From positions 51,301 to 115,300 of the forward strand of contig JAKFUZ010000023.1 in NCBI GenBank assembly GCA_021732445.1: DNA of 64,000 nt, given 5' to 3'. Positions 45,427 through 55,005 of the stretch are shown in pieces. The stretch is from Sphingomonas sp. (GTDB taxonomy: Bacteria > Pseudomonadota > Alphaproteobacteria > Sphingomonadales > Sphingomonadaceae). How positions within the stretch are numbered: position 1 is the stretch's first letter; each line of letters begins with the position of its first letter. The position numbers and the translations under genes are program-made. The notes beneath the pieces are model-generated. The model was not told the origin of the DNA. It searched no databases and worked only from the letters and a program-made list of their open reading frames with translations.

Positions 45427-45622
45427 AGCGCGGGAGAGTGCGGGGTGAAAGCCCCGCCGCCGAAGGAGCAACCGCCCCGGAATCTCTCAGGCAATCGGGA
45501 CCGCGCTTGGCCATTTCGACACTCTGGAAAGCGGCATGGGGAACGCTCCTTGTGCCCACCGAAGGGGTAAGCCGCGCGGCCTTTGGCTGTACCGGCGAAA
45601 GCTCTCAGGTTCCGTGACAGAG
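45427..45622 (+). promoter_or_regulatory. Tandem glycine riboswitch
   Basis: Two glycine aptamers in a row precede gcvT. Aptamer 1 (45427-45507) has a 7-bp P1 (AGCGCGG / CCGCGCT), GGGAGAGTGC, GAAGGAGCAA and AATCTCTCAGGCA, all hallmark core sequences. Aptamer 2 (45522-45622) is closed by CTCTG / CAGAG and has CACCGAAGGGGTAAGCC and AGCTCTCAGGTTCCGTGACAG. The linker is about 14 bases. It most probably turns the glycine cleavage operon on when glycine is high; the 80 bases between it and gcvT hold small GC hairpins but no clear terminator. Confidence 0.95.
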
Positions 45623-45702
45623 GGGGTGGCTGTGCGTCAGCCGGGACAGCGGACCCGGTTCGCGATGGCCGCGCCTTGACCTGTGCCCGCGGAGTGTTGC
45701 TG

Positions 45703-46815
45703 ATGAGCGAAATTGACCTGATCGACGTCATCGAACCGCTGCCGCTGGATGCCTGGCACCGCGCACAGGGCGCGCGCATGGTTGAGTTCGCTGAATATTA
45801 CATGCCCATCCAGTATGATGGCATCATGGCCGAACATTTGTGGACGCGCGAAAATGCCGGCCTGTTCGATGTGTCGCATATGGGCCAGTTGATCGTTTCG
45901 GGCGAGGGCGCCGCGCAGGCGCTTGAGGCGCTGGTGCCGGGCGACATTACCGGGCTGGCACCGGGACGGATGCGCTATTCGCTGCTGCTGGGCAACGATG
46001 GCGGTATTCTCGACGACTTGATGATTACCAACGCCGGCGACCATTTTTACCTTGTCGTCAATGGTGCGGTGAAGAACGACGACATCGCCTATTTGTACGA
46101 GCATCTGCCCGACAGGATTACGCTTAATCATATGCAGGACCACGCGCTGCTGGCGGTGCAGGGGCCCAGGGCGGTTGACGCGGTGTCGCGCCTGTTGCCG
46201 GGCGTCGAGGCGTTGACCTTCATGCAGGCCAGAGCGGTCCCCTGGAACGGCCAGAGCCTGTGGGTGAGCCGCTCGGGCTATACCGGCGAGGACGGGTTTG
46301 AGATTTCGCTGCCTGCCGACAGTGCCGAGGCATTTGCCACGCTTCTGTGCGCTGAGCCGGAAGTGAAGCCGATTGGCCTTGGCGCGCGCGATTCGCTGCG
46401 GCTGGAGGCCGGGTTGCCGCTTTATGGGCATGATCTTGACGCCGGCACCACGCCGGTTGCCGCCGATCTTGGCTTTGCCGTGTCGAAGCGGCGGCGCGAG
46501 GCGGGCGGCTTTCCCGGTGCTGCCCGCATTCTTGCAGAACGCGCGGAGGGCGCCGCCACGAAACGCGTCGGGCTGATTGTGGAGGGGCGCCAGCCCGTGC
46601 GCGAGGGTGCAGTGGTGGTGGACGGGCAGGGCGCGCAGATTGGCCGCGTCACGTCGGGCGGGTTCTCGCCAAGCCTGCAATGCGCCATCGCCATGGCTTA
46701 TGTGCCCGCCGTTTTGGCGGCGCCCGGCACTGCCGTGATGCTGTCGCAGCGTGGCAAGCCCCATGCTGCCACTGTCGCCGCCATGCCTTTTATTCCCCAC
46801 CGCTACGTCCGTTAA
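45703..46815 (+). CDS. gcvT: Glycine cleavage system aminomethyltransferase (T protein)
   Basis: GcvT moves the methylene group from the lipoyl arm of H protein to tetrahydrofolate and releases ammonia. The 370-residue product contains ARMVEFAEYYMPIQYDGIMA, LFDVSHMGQLIVSG, GGILDDLMITN, SRSGYTGEDGFEISLPADSA, GARDSLRLEAGLPLYGHDLD and a C-terminal VTSGGFSPSLQCAIAMAYV. The ATG at 45703 is preceded by GGAG at eight bases. It lies 80 bases past the glycine riboswitch. Confidence 0.97.
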   Translation: MSEIDLIDVIEPLPLDAWHRAQGARMVEFAEYYMPIQYDGIMAEHLWTRENAGLFDVSHMGQLIVSGEGAAQALEALVPGDITGLAPGRMRYSLLLGNDGGILDDLMITNAGDHFYLVVNGAVKNDDIAYLYEHLPDRITLNHMQDHALLAVQGPRAVDAVSRLLPGVEALTFMQARAVPWNGQSLWVSRSGYTGEDGFEISLPADSAEAFATLLCAEPEVKPIGLGARDSLRLEAGLPLYGHDLDAGTTPVAADLGFAVSKRRREAGGFPGAARILAERAEGAATKRVGLIVEGRQPVREGAVVVDGQGAQIGRVTSGGFSPSLQCAIAMAYVPAVLAAPGTAVMLSQRGKPHAATVAAMPFIPHRYVR

Positions 46816-46830
46816 CAGGAGGCACGTGAG

Positions 46831-47202
46831 ATGAGCCGTTACTTTACCGAAGACCATGAATGGGTTGATGTCGATGGCGATGTCGGCACCGTGGGCATTA
46901 CCGATTATGCGCAGGGCCAGCTTGGCGACATCGTGTTCGTCGATGTGCCCGATGAGGGCAAGGAGCTGACCAGGGGCGATGAAGCCGCCGTGGTCGAATC
47001 GGTCAAGGCCGCCAGCGATGTCTACGCGCCCGTCTCCGGCACGGTGGTTGAGGGCAACGCCGCGCTCGCCGATACGCCGGGCCTCGTCAACGAAGATCCC
47101 GAAGGCGATGGCTGGTTCTTCAAGGTCACGCTGAGCGACACCACCGAACTTGACGAGATGATGGACGAAGCCGCCTATGAAGCCTTTGTGAGCAAGTTGT
47201 AA
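46831..47202 (+). CDS. gcvH: Glycine cleavage system H protein
   Basis: This is the lipoylated carrier protein of the complex. The 123-residue product starts [20 protein letters not shown], and the lipoyl-lysine is in [29 protein letters not shown] ends the protein as in most homologues. A strong AGGAGG Shine-Dalgarno lies eight bases before the ATG, in keeping with the high amount of H protein needed. LipB for lipoylation is encoded at 9.8 kb. Confidence 0.97.
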   Translation: MSRYFTEDHEWVDVDGDVGTVGITDYAQGQLGDIVFVDVPDEGKELTRGDEAAVVESVKAASDVYAPVSGTVVEGNAALADTPGLVNEDPEGDGWFFKVTLSDTTELDEMMDEAAYEAFVSKL

Positions 47203-47274
47203 GCACGCCGCCCCTCCCGCCTGCGGGAGCTTATGGGGTGCGCGTCGTGCGCGCCCGTCATCGCCTATCCCCGG

Positions 47275-47298
47275 CCCCTTTCGCAAACCGGAAAGGGG
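47275..47298 (+). promoter_or_regulatory. Inverted repeat overlapping the gcvPA ribosome binding site
   Basis: CCCCTTTC and GAAAGGGG form a perfect 8-bp inverted repeat with an eight-base loop. The right arm is continuous with the GGGGGGAG Shine-Dalgarno (47295-47302) of gcvPA, nine bases before its ATG. The hairpin could limit gcvPA translation. No T run follows. Confidence 0.45.
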
Positions 47299-47311
47299 GG
47301 AGTGACTGAAA

Positions 47312-48670
47312 ATGCGCTACCTGCCGCTAACCCCGTCTGACCGCACCGCTATGCTGGAGCGTATCGGTGCTGCCTCGATCGACGATCTGTTCGTCGATGT
47401 GCCCGACGAAGCGCGCCTCGACGGGCCGATCCACGACCTGCCGGGCCATGCCAGCGAAATGGCGGTCGAGCGGCATCTGTCGGCGCTGGCGCGGCGCAAC
47501 ATGGTGGCGGGCGATGTGCCGTTCTTCCTGGGGTGCGGAGCGTATCGGCATCACATCCCGGCGTCTGTCGATCACCTCATCCAGCGGGGCGAGTTTTTGA
47601 CCGCCTACACGCCCTATCAGCCCGAAATCGCGCAAGGGACGCTGCAGATGCTGTTCGAGTTCCAGAGCCAGGTCGCGCGCCTGTTCGGCACCGATGTGGC
47701 CAATGCGTCGATGTATGATGGCTCGACCGCATGCTGGGAAGCGATCGTGATGGCGCGGCGCATCACCAAGCGGGGCAAGGCCGTGCTCTCGGCCGGCCTC
47801 CACCCGCATTATGTGTCGGTATGCCGGACCATGGCGACCTTCACCGGTGACGTGCTCGACACCGCGCTGCCCGCGCTTGCCGCGGATACCGATGCCGACC
47901 GGCTGCTTGCCGCAATTGATGACGATACATCCTGTGTGGTCGTGCAATATCCCGACATTCTGGGCCGCATTGCCGACCTGTCCGCGATCGCGGCGGCCGC
48001 CCATGCCAAAAAGGCGCTGCTTATCGCCGTTGTTACCGAACCGGTGGCGCTTGGCGCGATCACGTCGCCAGGAGAAATGGACGCCGATATCGTGGTGGGC
48101 GAGGGCCAGTCGCTTGGCGTGGGGCTGCAATTTGGCGGGCCATATGTGGGGCTGTTCGGGGCCAAGGAAAAATATGTCCGGCAAATGCCGGGCCGGCTGT
48201 GCGGCGAGACGCTGGACGCGGACGGCAAGCGGGGCTTCGTCCTCACCCTCAGCACGCGCGAGCAGCATATTCGCCGTGAAAAAGCGACATCGAATATCTG
48301 TACCAACTCAGGGCTTTGTGCCCTTGCTTTCTCGGTTCACATGACCTTGCTGGGGGAGCGCGGCCTGCGGGAACTGGCAATGCTCAACCATCTGGGGGCA
48401 AGTGCTGCGGCTGACCGGCTGGCGAAGGTGCCAGGCGTTGAGCTGGTGACGGACCGGTTCTTCAACGAATTCACCCTGCGTCTGCCGCGCGACGCGCGTA
48501 GCACGGTGCATGCGGTTGCGGCGCGCGGGGTGCTTCCCGGTGTGTCGCTGGGCCGGCTCTATCCGGGCGAGGAGAGCCTTGCAAACGGCCTCGTCGTTGC
48601 CGTTACCGAAACGACCACGCCCGATGATGTCGAGGCGCTGGCGACGGCGCTTGAGGAGGTGCTCGCATGA
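47312..48670 (+). CDS. gcvPA: Glycine dehydrogenase (P protein) subunit 1
   Basis: This is the N-terminal half of the PLP-dependent P protein in two-subunit form. The 452-residue product contains [100 protein letters not shown], and [20 protein letters not shown]. These are standard for subunit 1. It overlaps gcvPB by four bases (ATGA). It follows gcvH after a 109-base gap holding two inverted repeats. Confidence 0.97.
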   Translation: MRYLPLTPSDRTAMLERIGAASIDDLFVDVPDEARLDGPIHDLPGHASEMAVERHLSALARRNMVAGDVPFFLGCGAYRHHIPASVDHLIQRGEFLTAYTPYQPEIAQGTLQMLFEFQSQVARLFGTDVANASMYDGSTACWEAIVMARRITKRGKAVLSAGLHPHYVSVCRTMATFTGDVLDTALPALAADTDADRLLAAIDDDTSCVVVQYPDILGRIADLSAIAAAAHAKKALLIAVVTEPVALGAITSPGEMDADIVVGEGQSLGVGLQFGGPYVGLFGAKEKYVRQMPGRLCGETLDADGKRGFVLTLSTREQHIRREKATSNICTNSGLCALAFSVHMTLLGERGLRELAMLNHLGASAAADRLAKVPGVELVTDRFFNEFTLRLPRDARSTVHAVAARGVLPGVSLGRLYPGEESLANGLVVAVTETTTPDDVEALATALEEVLA

Positions 48671-50238
48671 GCCTGAACCCCGCTGGCTGGCGCCCTGAAA
48701 TGGTCGTCAGTGACAATGCCGCCCCGCCCACTTTTACGGGTAACAAAGCGCTGATGCTGGAAGAGGCGCTGATTTTCGAGATTGGCGACACGCACACGAC
48801 TGGCGTGGATTTCGGCTCGGCGCCTGCCGCTGCGTCGCGGCTTGCCGGGTTGGAGCGGACGCAGCCAATTGGCCTGCCGGGCCTGTCGGAGCCGGAAGCG
48901 GTGCGCCATTACACCCGGCTCAGCCGCCAGAATTATGCGATTGATCTGGGCTTTTTCCCGCTCGGCTCATGCACGATGAAGCACAATCCGCGCCTCAACG
49001 AGCGGCTGGCGCGGCTGCCTGGTTTTGCCGATGTCCACCCGCTGCAACCGCGCGAAACAGTGCAAGGGGCGCTTGCCGTCATCAACGAACTGGCGGTGTG
49101 GCTCATCACGCTGACCGGCATGCATGGCATTGCCATGGCACCAAAGGCCGGAGCGCATGGCGAGCTTTGCGGAATCCTGTGCATCAAGTCAGCACTGGCG
49201 GCGCGCGGCGAAGGTCAGCGCAAGGTTATTCTCGTGCCCGAAAGCGCACACGGCACCAACCCGGCGACCGCTGCCTTTGCCGGTTTTGCGGTGGAGGACA
49301 TTCCGGCAACGCCAGAAGGGCGGGTTGATCTGGCGGCGCTCAAGGCGCGGCTTGGCCCCGATGTGGCGGGCGTGATGATTACCAACCCCAATACCTGCGG
49401 CCTGTTCGAGCGCGACATGAAGGCGATTTCAGACGCAGTCCATGCAGCCGGCGGCTATGTCTATTGCGACGGCGCAAATTTCAACGCCATCGTGGGGCGC
49501 GTGCGGCCTGGCGACCTTGGCATTGATGCCATGCATATCAACCTGCACAAGACCTTCAGTACGCCGCATGGCGGTGGCGGGCCCGGATCAGGGCCGGTCG
49601 TGCTGTCGGAAGCGCTCAGCCCCTATGGCCCCCTGCCATTTACGGAGCGCCACGCCGATGGCCGGTTCACCCTGGTCGAAGAGGAGACGGTCGGCGACCG
49701 GCACCCTCACAGCTTTGGCCGGATGAGCGCCTTTCACGGCCAGATGGGCATGTTCACCCGGGCGCTTGCCTATATTCTGAGCCACGGCGCCGATGGCCTG
49801 CGACAAGTGGCCGAGGACGCGGTGCTGAACGCCAATTATGTGCTGCGCAGTTTGGAGGATGTGCTCGATGCGCCGTTTGCCGTGAGCGGCCCGTGCATGC
49901 ACGAGGCGCTGTTCAGCGATGATGGCATGGCCGAAGGCTTCACCACGCTCGACATAGCCAAAGGATTGATCGACGAGGGGTTTCACCCGATGACGGTGTA
50001 TTTCCCGCTCGTGGTGCACGGCGCCATGCTGGTGGAGCCAACCGAAACCGAATCAAAGGCCGCGCTTGACCAGTTTATTGGCGCGCTGCGCAGTGTCGCC
50101 GCACGCGCCAAGGCAGGAGATCCGGCACTCAAAGGCGCGCCCCATTTCGCGCCGCGCGCGCGGCTCGATGAAACGCTCGCCGCGCGCAGGCCGGTGCTGG
50201 TGTGGAAGGAGCCGGCGCTCCCTAAAGCGGCCGAGTAG
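48667..50238 (+). CDS. gcvPB: Glycine dehydrogenase (P protein) subunit 2
   Basis: This is the catalytic C-terminal half of the P protein, which decarboxylates glycine and loads the lipoyl arm of GcvH. The 523-residue product has [80 protein letters not shown] and the PLP lysine in [20 protein letters not shown]. It is translationally coupled to gcvPA. The last gene of the glycine cleavage operon. Confidence 0.97.
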   Translation: MSLNPAGWRPEMVVSDNAAPPTFTGNKALMLEEALIFEIGDTHTTGVDFGSAPAAASRLAGLERTQPIGLPGLSEPEAVRHYTRLSRQNYAIDLGFFPLGSCTMKHNPRLNERLARLPGFADVHPLQPRETVQGALAVINELAVWLITLTGMHGIAMAPKAGAHGELCGILCIKSALAARGEGQRKVILVPESAHGTNPATAAFAGFAVEDIPATPEGRVDLAALKARLGPDVAGVMITNPNTCGLFERDMKAISDAVHAAGGYVYCDGANFNAIVGRVRPGDLGIDAMHINLHKTFSTPHGGGGPGSGPVVLSEALSPYGPLPFTERHADGRFTLVEEETVGDRHPHSFGRMSAFHGQMGMFTRALAYILSHGADGLRQVAEDAVLNANYVLRSLEDVLDAPFAVSGPCMHEALFSDDGMAEGFTTLDIAKGLIDEGFHPMTVYFPLVVHGAMLVEPTETESKAALDQFIGALRSVAARAKAGDPALKGAPHFAPRARLDETLAARRPVLVWKEPALPKAAE

Positions 50239-50352
50239 CGCGGGGGGAGGTGTGTGTGGCGCGGCGTGAGCCAGGCAGCGCATGGCGCGGTCTGTTCGCA
50301 GGCGCTGGGTGGTGGTAGGGAGCGGTCAACACCGCCCGGACAGGGAAATGAA

Positions 50353-50874
50353 ATGCTCGCCCATACCGATCCCAAACAATGGATCGCCTATGTCATCATC
50401 GCGGTAATCCTGTCGTCGGTGCTGGCGCTCAGGGTGAAGCGGATGGCGCAAAGCCGGCCGCTCCGGCTTGACCGGCTGTGGATTTTGCCGCTGGCCTATC
50501 TCGTCATTGCCGGCGCGGTCTTTTATTTTGCGCCGCTTGGTCCGCTCGGCTGGGCGCTCAGTGGCGCCGCGTTGGTGCTTGGTGCGCTGCTTGGCTGGCA
50601 GCGCGGCCGGCTGATGCGGATCGATGTTGATCCGGCTACCCAAACGCTAAGGCAGCGCGCGTCGCCCGCAGCGATGCTGTTCCTGCTGCTGCTGGTCGCG
50701 GTCCGGTTTGGCGCGCGCGGCATGGTTGCAGCGGGCGCGCCGCTGCACCTCAGCGCGCTGGCGGTAACCGACATGCTGGTAGCCTTTGCGCTTGGGCTGC
50801 TGGTCATGCAGCGGGTGGAGATGTTCTTGCGGGCGCGGCGGCTGCTCGGCTCTGCGCGCGCGGGGATTGCCTGA
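50353..50874 (+). CDS. CcdC/DUF1453-like membrane protein
   Basis: This 173-residue integral membrane protein has four likely helices: WIAYVIIAVILSSVLALRVK, LWILPLAYLVIAGAVFYFAP, a stretch around GWALSGAALVLGALLGWQRG, and AAMLFLLLLVAVRFGARGMV, with a fifth near the C-terminus. The central RGRLMRIDVDPATQTLRQRA between helices resembles the CcdC/DUF1453 family. The ATG at 50353 is preceded by AGGGA; the frame is open further upstream. It shares one base with the methyltransferase gene that follows. Confidence 0.7.
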   Translation: MLAHTDPKQWIAYVIIAVILSSVLALRVKRMAQSRPLRLDRLWILPLAYLVIAGAVFYFAPLGPLGWALSGAALVLGALLGWQRGRLMRIDVDPATQTLRQRASPAAMLFLLLLVAVRFGARGMVAAGAPLHLSALAVTDMLVAFALGLLVMQRVEMFLRARRLLGSARAGIA

Positions 50875-51506
50875 TGGCGGACCCGACACCCTGGATCGTC
50901 GCCGAAGACTCGGGCGCTGTCCGCAAGCACGCGCCCGCCACGCTGCGCAATCGCGGGGCAATTGCCGAGCGGCTGCGCGCTGTGCTCCCATCTGCGGGGC
51001 TGGTGCTGGAAGTGGCGAGCGGCAGCGGTGAGCATTGCGCCTGCTTCGCCGAAACCTTCCCCGCGCTCGACTGGCAACCAAGCGATCCTGACGAGACGGC
51101 GCGGGCTTCCATCGCGGCGTGGTGTGCCGGGCTGGCCAATGTCCGCCCGCCCATGGCGCTTGATGCCGCCGCGCGGGTGTGGCCGGTTGCGCACGCCGAT
51201 GCGGTGCTGTGCATCAACATGGCGCATATCAGCCCCTGGCCCGCAACATTGGGGCTGATGGCGAGTGCCGGGCGGCTGTTGCCCGCTGGCGGCCCGCTGG
51301 TGCTGTACGGGCCGTTCCTCCGCCCTGAAACCGAGACGGCGCCAAGCAATATCGCCTTTGATGAATCGCTGCGCGCGCGTGATCCGGCATGGGGGCTGCG
51401 CGACATGACTGATGTTACGTCTGCGGCACTTGGCGCCGGGCTGTTGCTCGATCAGGTCACCGAAATGCCCGCCAATAACCTGTTTATCGTGTGTCGCCGG
51501 GCCTAA
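50874..51506 (+). CDS. DUF938 SAM-dependent methyltransferase-like protein
   Basis: This 210-residue class I methyltransferase-fold protein is of the DUF938 type. It shows RKHAPATLRNRGAIAERLRA near the N-terminus, the SAM-binding glycine loop VLEVASGSGEHCACFAETFP, then WQPSDPDETARASIAAW, CINMAHISPWPATLGLMASA and the C-terminal RDMTDVTSAALGAGLLLDQV with EMPANNLFIVCRR. The substrate is unknown. The start codon shares its A with the preceding stop (TGATG). It is convergent with the next gene by a four-base overlap. Confidence 0.88.
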   Translation: MADPTPWIVAEDSGAVRKHAPATLRNRGAIAERLRAVLPSAGLVLEVASGSGEHCACFAETFPALDWQPSDPDETARASIAAWCAGLANVRPPMALDAAARVWPVAHADAVLCINMAHISPWPATLGLMASAGRLLPAGGPLVLYGPFLRPETETAPSNIAFDESLRARDPAWGLRDMTDVTSAALGAGLLLDQVTEMPANNLFIVCRRA

Positions 51507-51961
51507 ATCCAGCGGCGCACGCGCTGGCAATAGGCGGCATAGCCGGCGCCGAATGTCGCTGCGAGATATGCCTCTTCCCGCGCGATTACCTGGGTTTGGA
51601 CGATCGCGACGCTTACGGGCACCAGCAGCAATGCCCAAAGGCTGCCCAGCCACAGCGCCAGCCCGGCTTGCATGATCGCCATGCCAAGATACATTGGGTT
51701 GCGGGTGACGCGGTAGATGCCCGTCTCGATCACGGTGGCGGTGCCGGTCCAGGGAATGGGGTTTTCCCCCGTTTTGCGAAAGCGCTGCTCGGCGGCGGCG
51801 ATGATGGCAAGACCTGCTACCGTGATAATCGCCGCTGCGGGCCAGGGCACGCCAAGTCCGGGCAGGCGCACAACCAGTTGCAGCGCAGGCCCCAGCAGCA
51901 GAAAACCCAGAAAAACAAGCGGCGGTGGAAAGCGGACTGCGGGCACGCTGTGGTCAGTCAT
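51503..51961 (-). CDS. Isoprenylcysteine carboxyl methyltransferase-like membrane protein
   Basis: This 152-residue membrane protein belongs to the ICMT/phospholipid-methyltransferase-like group. Helices are seen around PPLVFLGFLLLGPALQLVVR, AAAIITVAGLAIIAAAEQRF and LWLGSLWALLLVPVSVAIVQ. The conserved catalytic region is TGIYRVTRNPMYLGMAIMQA, followed by QVIAREEAYLAATFGAGYAA (the EE and Y motif). Bacterial members have mostly unknown substrates. It overlaps the DUF938 gene 3' end. Confidence 0.88.
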   Translation of the reverse strand: MTDHSVPAVRFPPPLVFLGFLLLGPALQLVVRLPGLGVPWPAAAIITVAGLAIIAAAEQRFRKTGENPIPWTGTATVIETGIYRVTRNPMYLGMAIMQAGLALWLGSLWALLLVPVSVAIVQTQVIAREEAYLAATFGAGYAAYCQRVRRWI

Positions 51962-52001
51962 CGGTCACTCCCCAAAGGGCATTATAGCGCAATCGGCGAG
52001 G

Positions 52002-52907
52002 TCAGGCGATAGCTTGCTGCGTTTTCATCCGCTGCAACCGATGTTCGCGCCAGACGATGTACAGCCCCGAGCCAATCAATATCGGCGCGCCGAGCAGCGT
52101 GGCGGCGGTTGGCAGCGTGTGGAACACCACCCAGCCAAACACCGTTGCCCAGACCAGCCCGGTATAATCCATCGGCACGACCAGCGACACGGGCCCCAGC
52201 CGGAGCGACGCCGTCATCAGCATTTGCGCGCAGCCGCCCGAAATGCCGACCAGGATAAGCCACGCCCAGGTGGCTGCCGGGTGCGGCGTAGCGAACAGCG
52301 CAAAGGGCACTGCGAGCACCGGCACCGACAATAACGAGAACCAGAACACCGTGGTCGCGGCGCCCTCCGTCCGCCCGATTTGCCGCAGCAATATCGATAC
52401 GCTGGCCGAGAGCAAGGCGCCCGTCAGGCCCGTTGCGACCCCAATCAGCGGCATATGTGCAGCACCGCCCGGCTGCGTCACGATCAGCACGCCGGCAAAG
52501 CCGGCCGCCACCGCGCCCCAGCGGTGGATACCCGTTGACTCGCGCAGTAAGACCGCGCCCAGAATCGTTGCGAATATCGGCAACGTAAACTGCATCGTGG
52601 TGGATTCGGCAAGCGGCAGCAGCAAGATGGTGGTGAACACAAAGCACATGCTGGTCAGCCCCATCGCCATGCGCAGCATGTGGGCGCCCATCCGCTGCGT
52701 GCGCACGGTGCCGAGCCCCGGCCCCGCCGCTATCCACAGCGTTACGGGCAGCAGCGCAAAAGTCTGGCGGAAGAACAGCACTTCGGCAAGGTGCGCGCCG
52801 CCCGCTTCGGCGACCTTTATGGTTGCTCCCATCGCGGCGAATACAAAGGCCGATCCCAGCCGGAGCAACATCGCCGCGATCGACCGGTCCTTGGCAGCAG
52901 CAGTCAT
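52002..52907 (-). CDS. DMT-family (EamA) transporter
   Basis: This 301-residue inner-membrane exporter-like protein has ten predicted helices in two EamA repeats. The first begins LRLGSAFVFAAMGATIKVAE, with FFRQTFALLPVTLWIA; the second contains GVATGLTGALLSASVSILLR and GPVSLVVPMDYTGLVWATVF. The C-terminus is cytoplasmic and basic (WREHRLQRMKTQQ). The ATG at 52907 is chosen; the frame is open upstream. The substrate cannot be predicted. It is divergent from proS. Confidence 0.9.
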   Translation of the reverse strand: MTAAAKDRSIAAMLLRLGSAFVFAAMGATIKVAEAGGAHLAEVLFFRQTFALLPVTLWIAAGPGLGTVRTQRMGAHMLRMAMGLTSMCFVFTTILLLPLAESTTMQFTLPIFATILGAVLLRESTGIHRWGAVAAGFAGVLIVTQPGGAAHMPLIGVATGLTGALLSASVSILLRQIGRTEGAATTVFWFSLLSVPVLAVPFALFATPHPAATWAWLILVGISGGCAQMLMTASLRLGPVSLVVPMDYTGLVWATVFGWVVFHTLPTAATLLGAPILIGSGLYIVWREHRLQRMKTQQAIA

Positions 52908-53011
52908 CGCTCTTCCATAGCAGCGCCTGACGCCTGCGCCAGCACGCCGCGCGGATTGCCGCACATGCTTTTGCTGGCGTTCTGTCATAGCTTCGCGCTA
53001 TCGGACCGGCT

Positions 53012-54547
53012 ATGATAAAGCACGCGCTTCCCGTCACCCGCGACGCCGATTTTTCGGCCTGGTATCAATCCGTCATCGCCGAGGCCGATATGGCCGAGGA
53101 AAGCGGGGTGCGCGGCTGCATGGTCATCCGGCCATGGGGCTATGGCATCTGGGAGCGGATCCAGCGGCTGCTCGATGATCGCATCAAGGCAACGGGGCAT
53201 GAAAATTGCTATTTTCCGCTGTTCATCCCGCTCAGTTATTTCGAGAAAGAGGCCGAACATGTCGAAGGCTTTGCCAAGGAAATGGCGGTCGTCACCCATC
53301 ACCGGCTGATCGCGGATGGCAAGGGCGGGCTGATGCCGGACCCCACCGCCAAGCTCGAAGAGCCGCTCGTCGTGCGACCGACATCGGAGACGGTGATCGG
53401 CACCGCCTTTGCCCGCTGGGTGCAGTCGTGGCGCGACCTGCCGGTGCTCATCAACCAATGGGCCAATGTCGTGCGGTGGGAAATGCGCACGCGGATGTTT
53501 TTGCGCACCGCCGAGTTTCTCTGGCAGGAAGGCCACACCGCCCATGCCAGCGAAGCCGAAGCGCGCGAAGAAACGCTCAAGATGCTCGACGTCTATCGCA
53601 GTTTTGCCGAAGACGTCGTCGCGCTGCCGGTAGTCGCTGGCGAAAAGCCTGAGAATGAGCGCTTTCCCGGCGCCGTTGCGACCTATTCCATCGAAGCGAT
53701 GATGCAGGACGGCAAGGCGCTGCAGGCGGGCACCTCGCACTTCCTCGGCACGAATTTCTCGCAGGCGCAGAATATCCGCTTTCAGAACGCCAATGGCGAG
53801 CTGGAACTTGCGCAGACAACGAGCTGGGGCATGTCGACGCGGATGATCGGCGGGCTCATCATGGTGCACGGCGATGATGATGGCCTGCGCGTGCCACCGC
53901 GCATTGCCCCCTGGCAGATCGTGATCGTGCCGATGCTGCGCGATGCGCCCGAGGACGCCGACCTGATCGCTTATTGCAAAGCGCTCCAGGCCGATCTCGC
54001 CGCGCTGTCGGCGTTTGGCGAGCCGGTGCGTGCGCTGCTCGATCTGAAACCGGTCAAGGCGCAGACCAAGCGCTGGGGCTGGGTGAAAAAGGGCGCGCCG
54101 ATCATTGTCGAGGTGGGCGGTCGCGACATGGCCGGCGGCGCCGTGTCGGTCATCAGGCGGACGGCGCTTTACCGGGCAGACGGCAAGCTCGACTCGCAAA
54201 CCGTTGCGCGTGGCGATTTTGTGGGCGCGGCGGCGGTCATGCTCGCCGACGTCCAGGCTTCGCTTCACAGCGAGGCGCGGGCGCGGCTCGACGCCGGCAT
54301 TGCCCGGGATGTTGCCGATTTTGCCGGGCTTGAGCGGCACTTCGCCGATAGTGTCAAGAATCCTGGCTGGGTCGAGGTTCAATGGGCCAGGCCGACCGGC
54401 GCCGCGCTCGACGCGGTGGCGGAGCGGCTGAAGGCGCTCAAGCTCACCCTGCGCAATGTGCCGCTCGACGTGCAGCCGGCAGATGGCGCCTGCATTTTCA
54501 CCGGCGCACCGGCGGTAGAGCGCGTGCTCGTCGGCCGGGCTTATTGA
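53012..54547 (+). CDS. proS: Prolyl-tRNA synthetase, archaeal/eukaryal-like type
   Basis: ProS charges tRNA-Pro. The 511-residue product is of the archaeal/eukaryal-like class (ProS type 3), not the shorter bacterial type that I would expect in many alphaproteobacteria. Evidence is CMVIRPWGYGIWERIQRLLD, ENCYFPLFIPLSYFEKEAEH, the class II motif 2 region VRPTSETVIGTAFARWVQSW and TRMFLRTAEFLWQEGHTAHA, motif 3 TTSWGMSTRMIGGLIMVHGD, the anticodon domain, and a C-terminal zinc-domain-like extension ending in Tyr (VLVGRAY). No editing INS domain is seen. Confidence 0.95.
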   Translation: MIKHALPVTRDADFSAWYQSVIAEADMAEESGVRGCMVIRPWGYGIWERIQRLLDDRIKATGHENCYFPLFIPLSYFEKEAEHVEGFAKEMAVVTHHRLIADGKGGLMPDPTAKLEEPLVVRPTSETVIGTAFARWVQSWRDLPVLINQWANVVRWEMRTRMFLRTAEFLWQEGHTAHASEAEAREETLKMLDVYRSFAEDVVALPVVAGEKPENERFPGAVATYSIEAMMQDGKALQAGTSHFLGTNFSQAQNIRFQNANGELELAQTTSWGMSTRMIGGLIMVHGDDDGLRVPPRIAPWQIVIVPMLRDAPEDADLIAYCKALQADLAALSAFGEPVRALLDLKPVKAQTKRWGWVKKGAPIIVEVGGRDMAGGAVSVIRRTALYRADGKLDSQTVARGDFVGAAAVMLADVQASLHSEARARLDAGIARDVADFAGLERHFADSVKNPGWVEVQWARPTGAALDAVAERLKALKLTLRNVPLDVQPADGACIFTGAPAVERVLVGRAY

Positions 54548-55005
54548 TCGACTTCAGTGCGCGGCATTTCGGGTCGCAAGTCGGGCCGGGCGCGAAACGG
54601 CCAGTCAATGACGCGCCCGGCATGGAGCGCCCACCAGATGAATACCGGCTGCAACGCGAGCCGGGGAACATGGTACCATAATCCGAGCTTCGTGCCGCCG
54701 AGCGTTACGCCTTCGACCGCGTGCTTGATGTTGGCCGGGTAGACGCACAGCGCATAGAGCGCGAGCATGACGCCGGCGGCATAGCGCAACCTGTGCGTCA
54801 GCAGCGCTGTGGCGCCGGCAATTTCGCACACGCCGGTGCCGAGGACGACCTCGTGCGGAAAGGGCACCCAGCCGGGCATGATGGGCAGAAAAGCGTCCGG
54901 CGATCGCAAATGGATGACGCCCACCACGGCATAGGCCATGGCCAGCCCGATGCGCGACGCGCGGCTGGCCCAGTGCTCGGTTGCGCGCCGCGCCGCCGTG
55001 CTCAC
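54541..55005 (-). CDS. DoxX-family membrane protein
   Basis: This 154-residue protein has four probable helices and the DoxX-like pattern: IGLAMAYAVVGVIHLRSPDA, EVVLGTGVCEIAGATALLTH, YAAGVMLALYALCVYPANIK, and LALQPVFIWWALHAGRVIDW. The start is a GTG that overlaps the stop of the upstream ATPase gene (GTGA). Its last seven bases overlap the convergent proS 3' end. Function unknown; the family has been linked to redox and quinone-associated membrane functions only in other branches. Confidence 0.8.
   Translation of the reverse strand: MSTAARRATEHWASRASRIGLAMAYAVVGVIHLRSPDAFLPIMPGWVPFPHEVVLGTGVCEIAGATALLTHRLRYAAGVMLALYALCVYPANIKHAVEGVTLGGTKLGLWYHVPRLALQPVFIWWALHAGRVIDWPFRARPDLRPEMPRTEVDQ

Noticed and set aside
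47327..48268. Minus-strand open frame of more than 300 codons inside gcvPA
   Set aside because: It is antisense to the clear gcvPA gene and has no recognisable domain.
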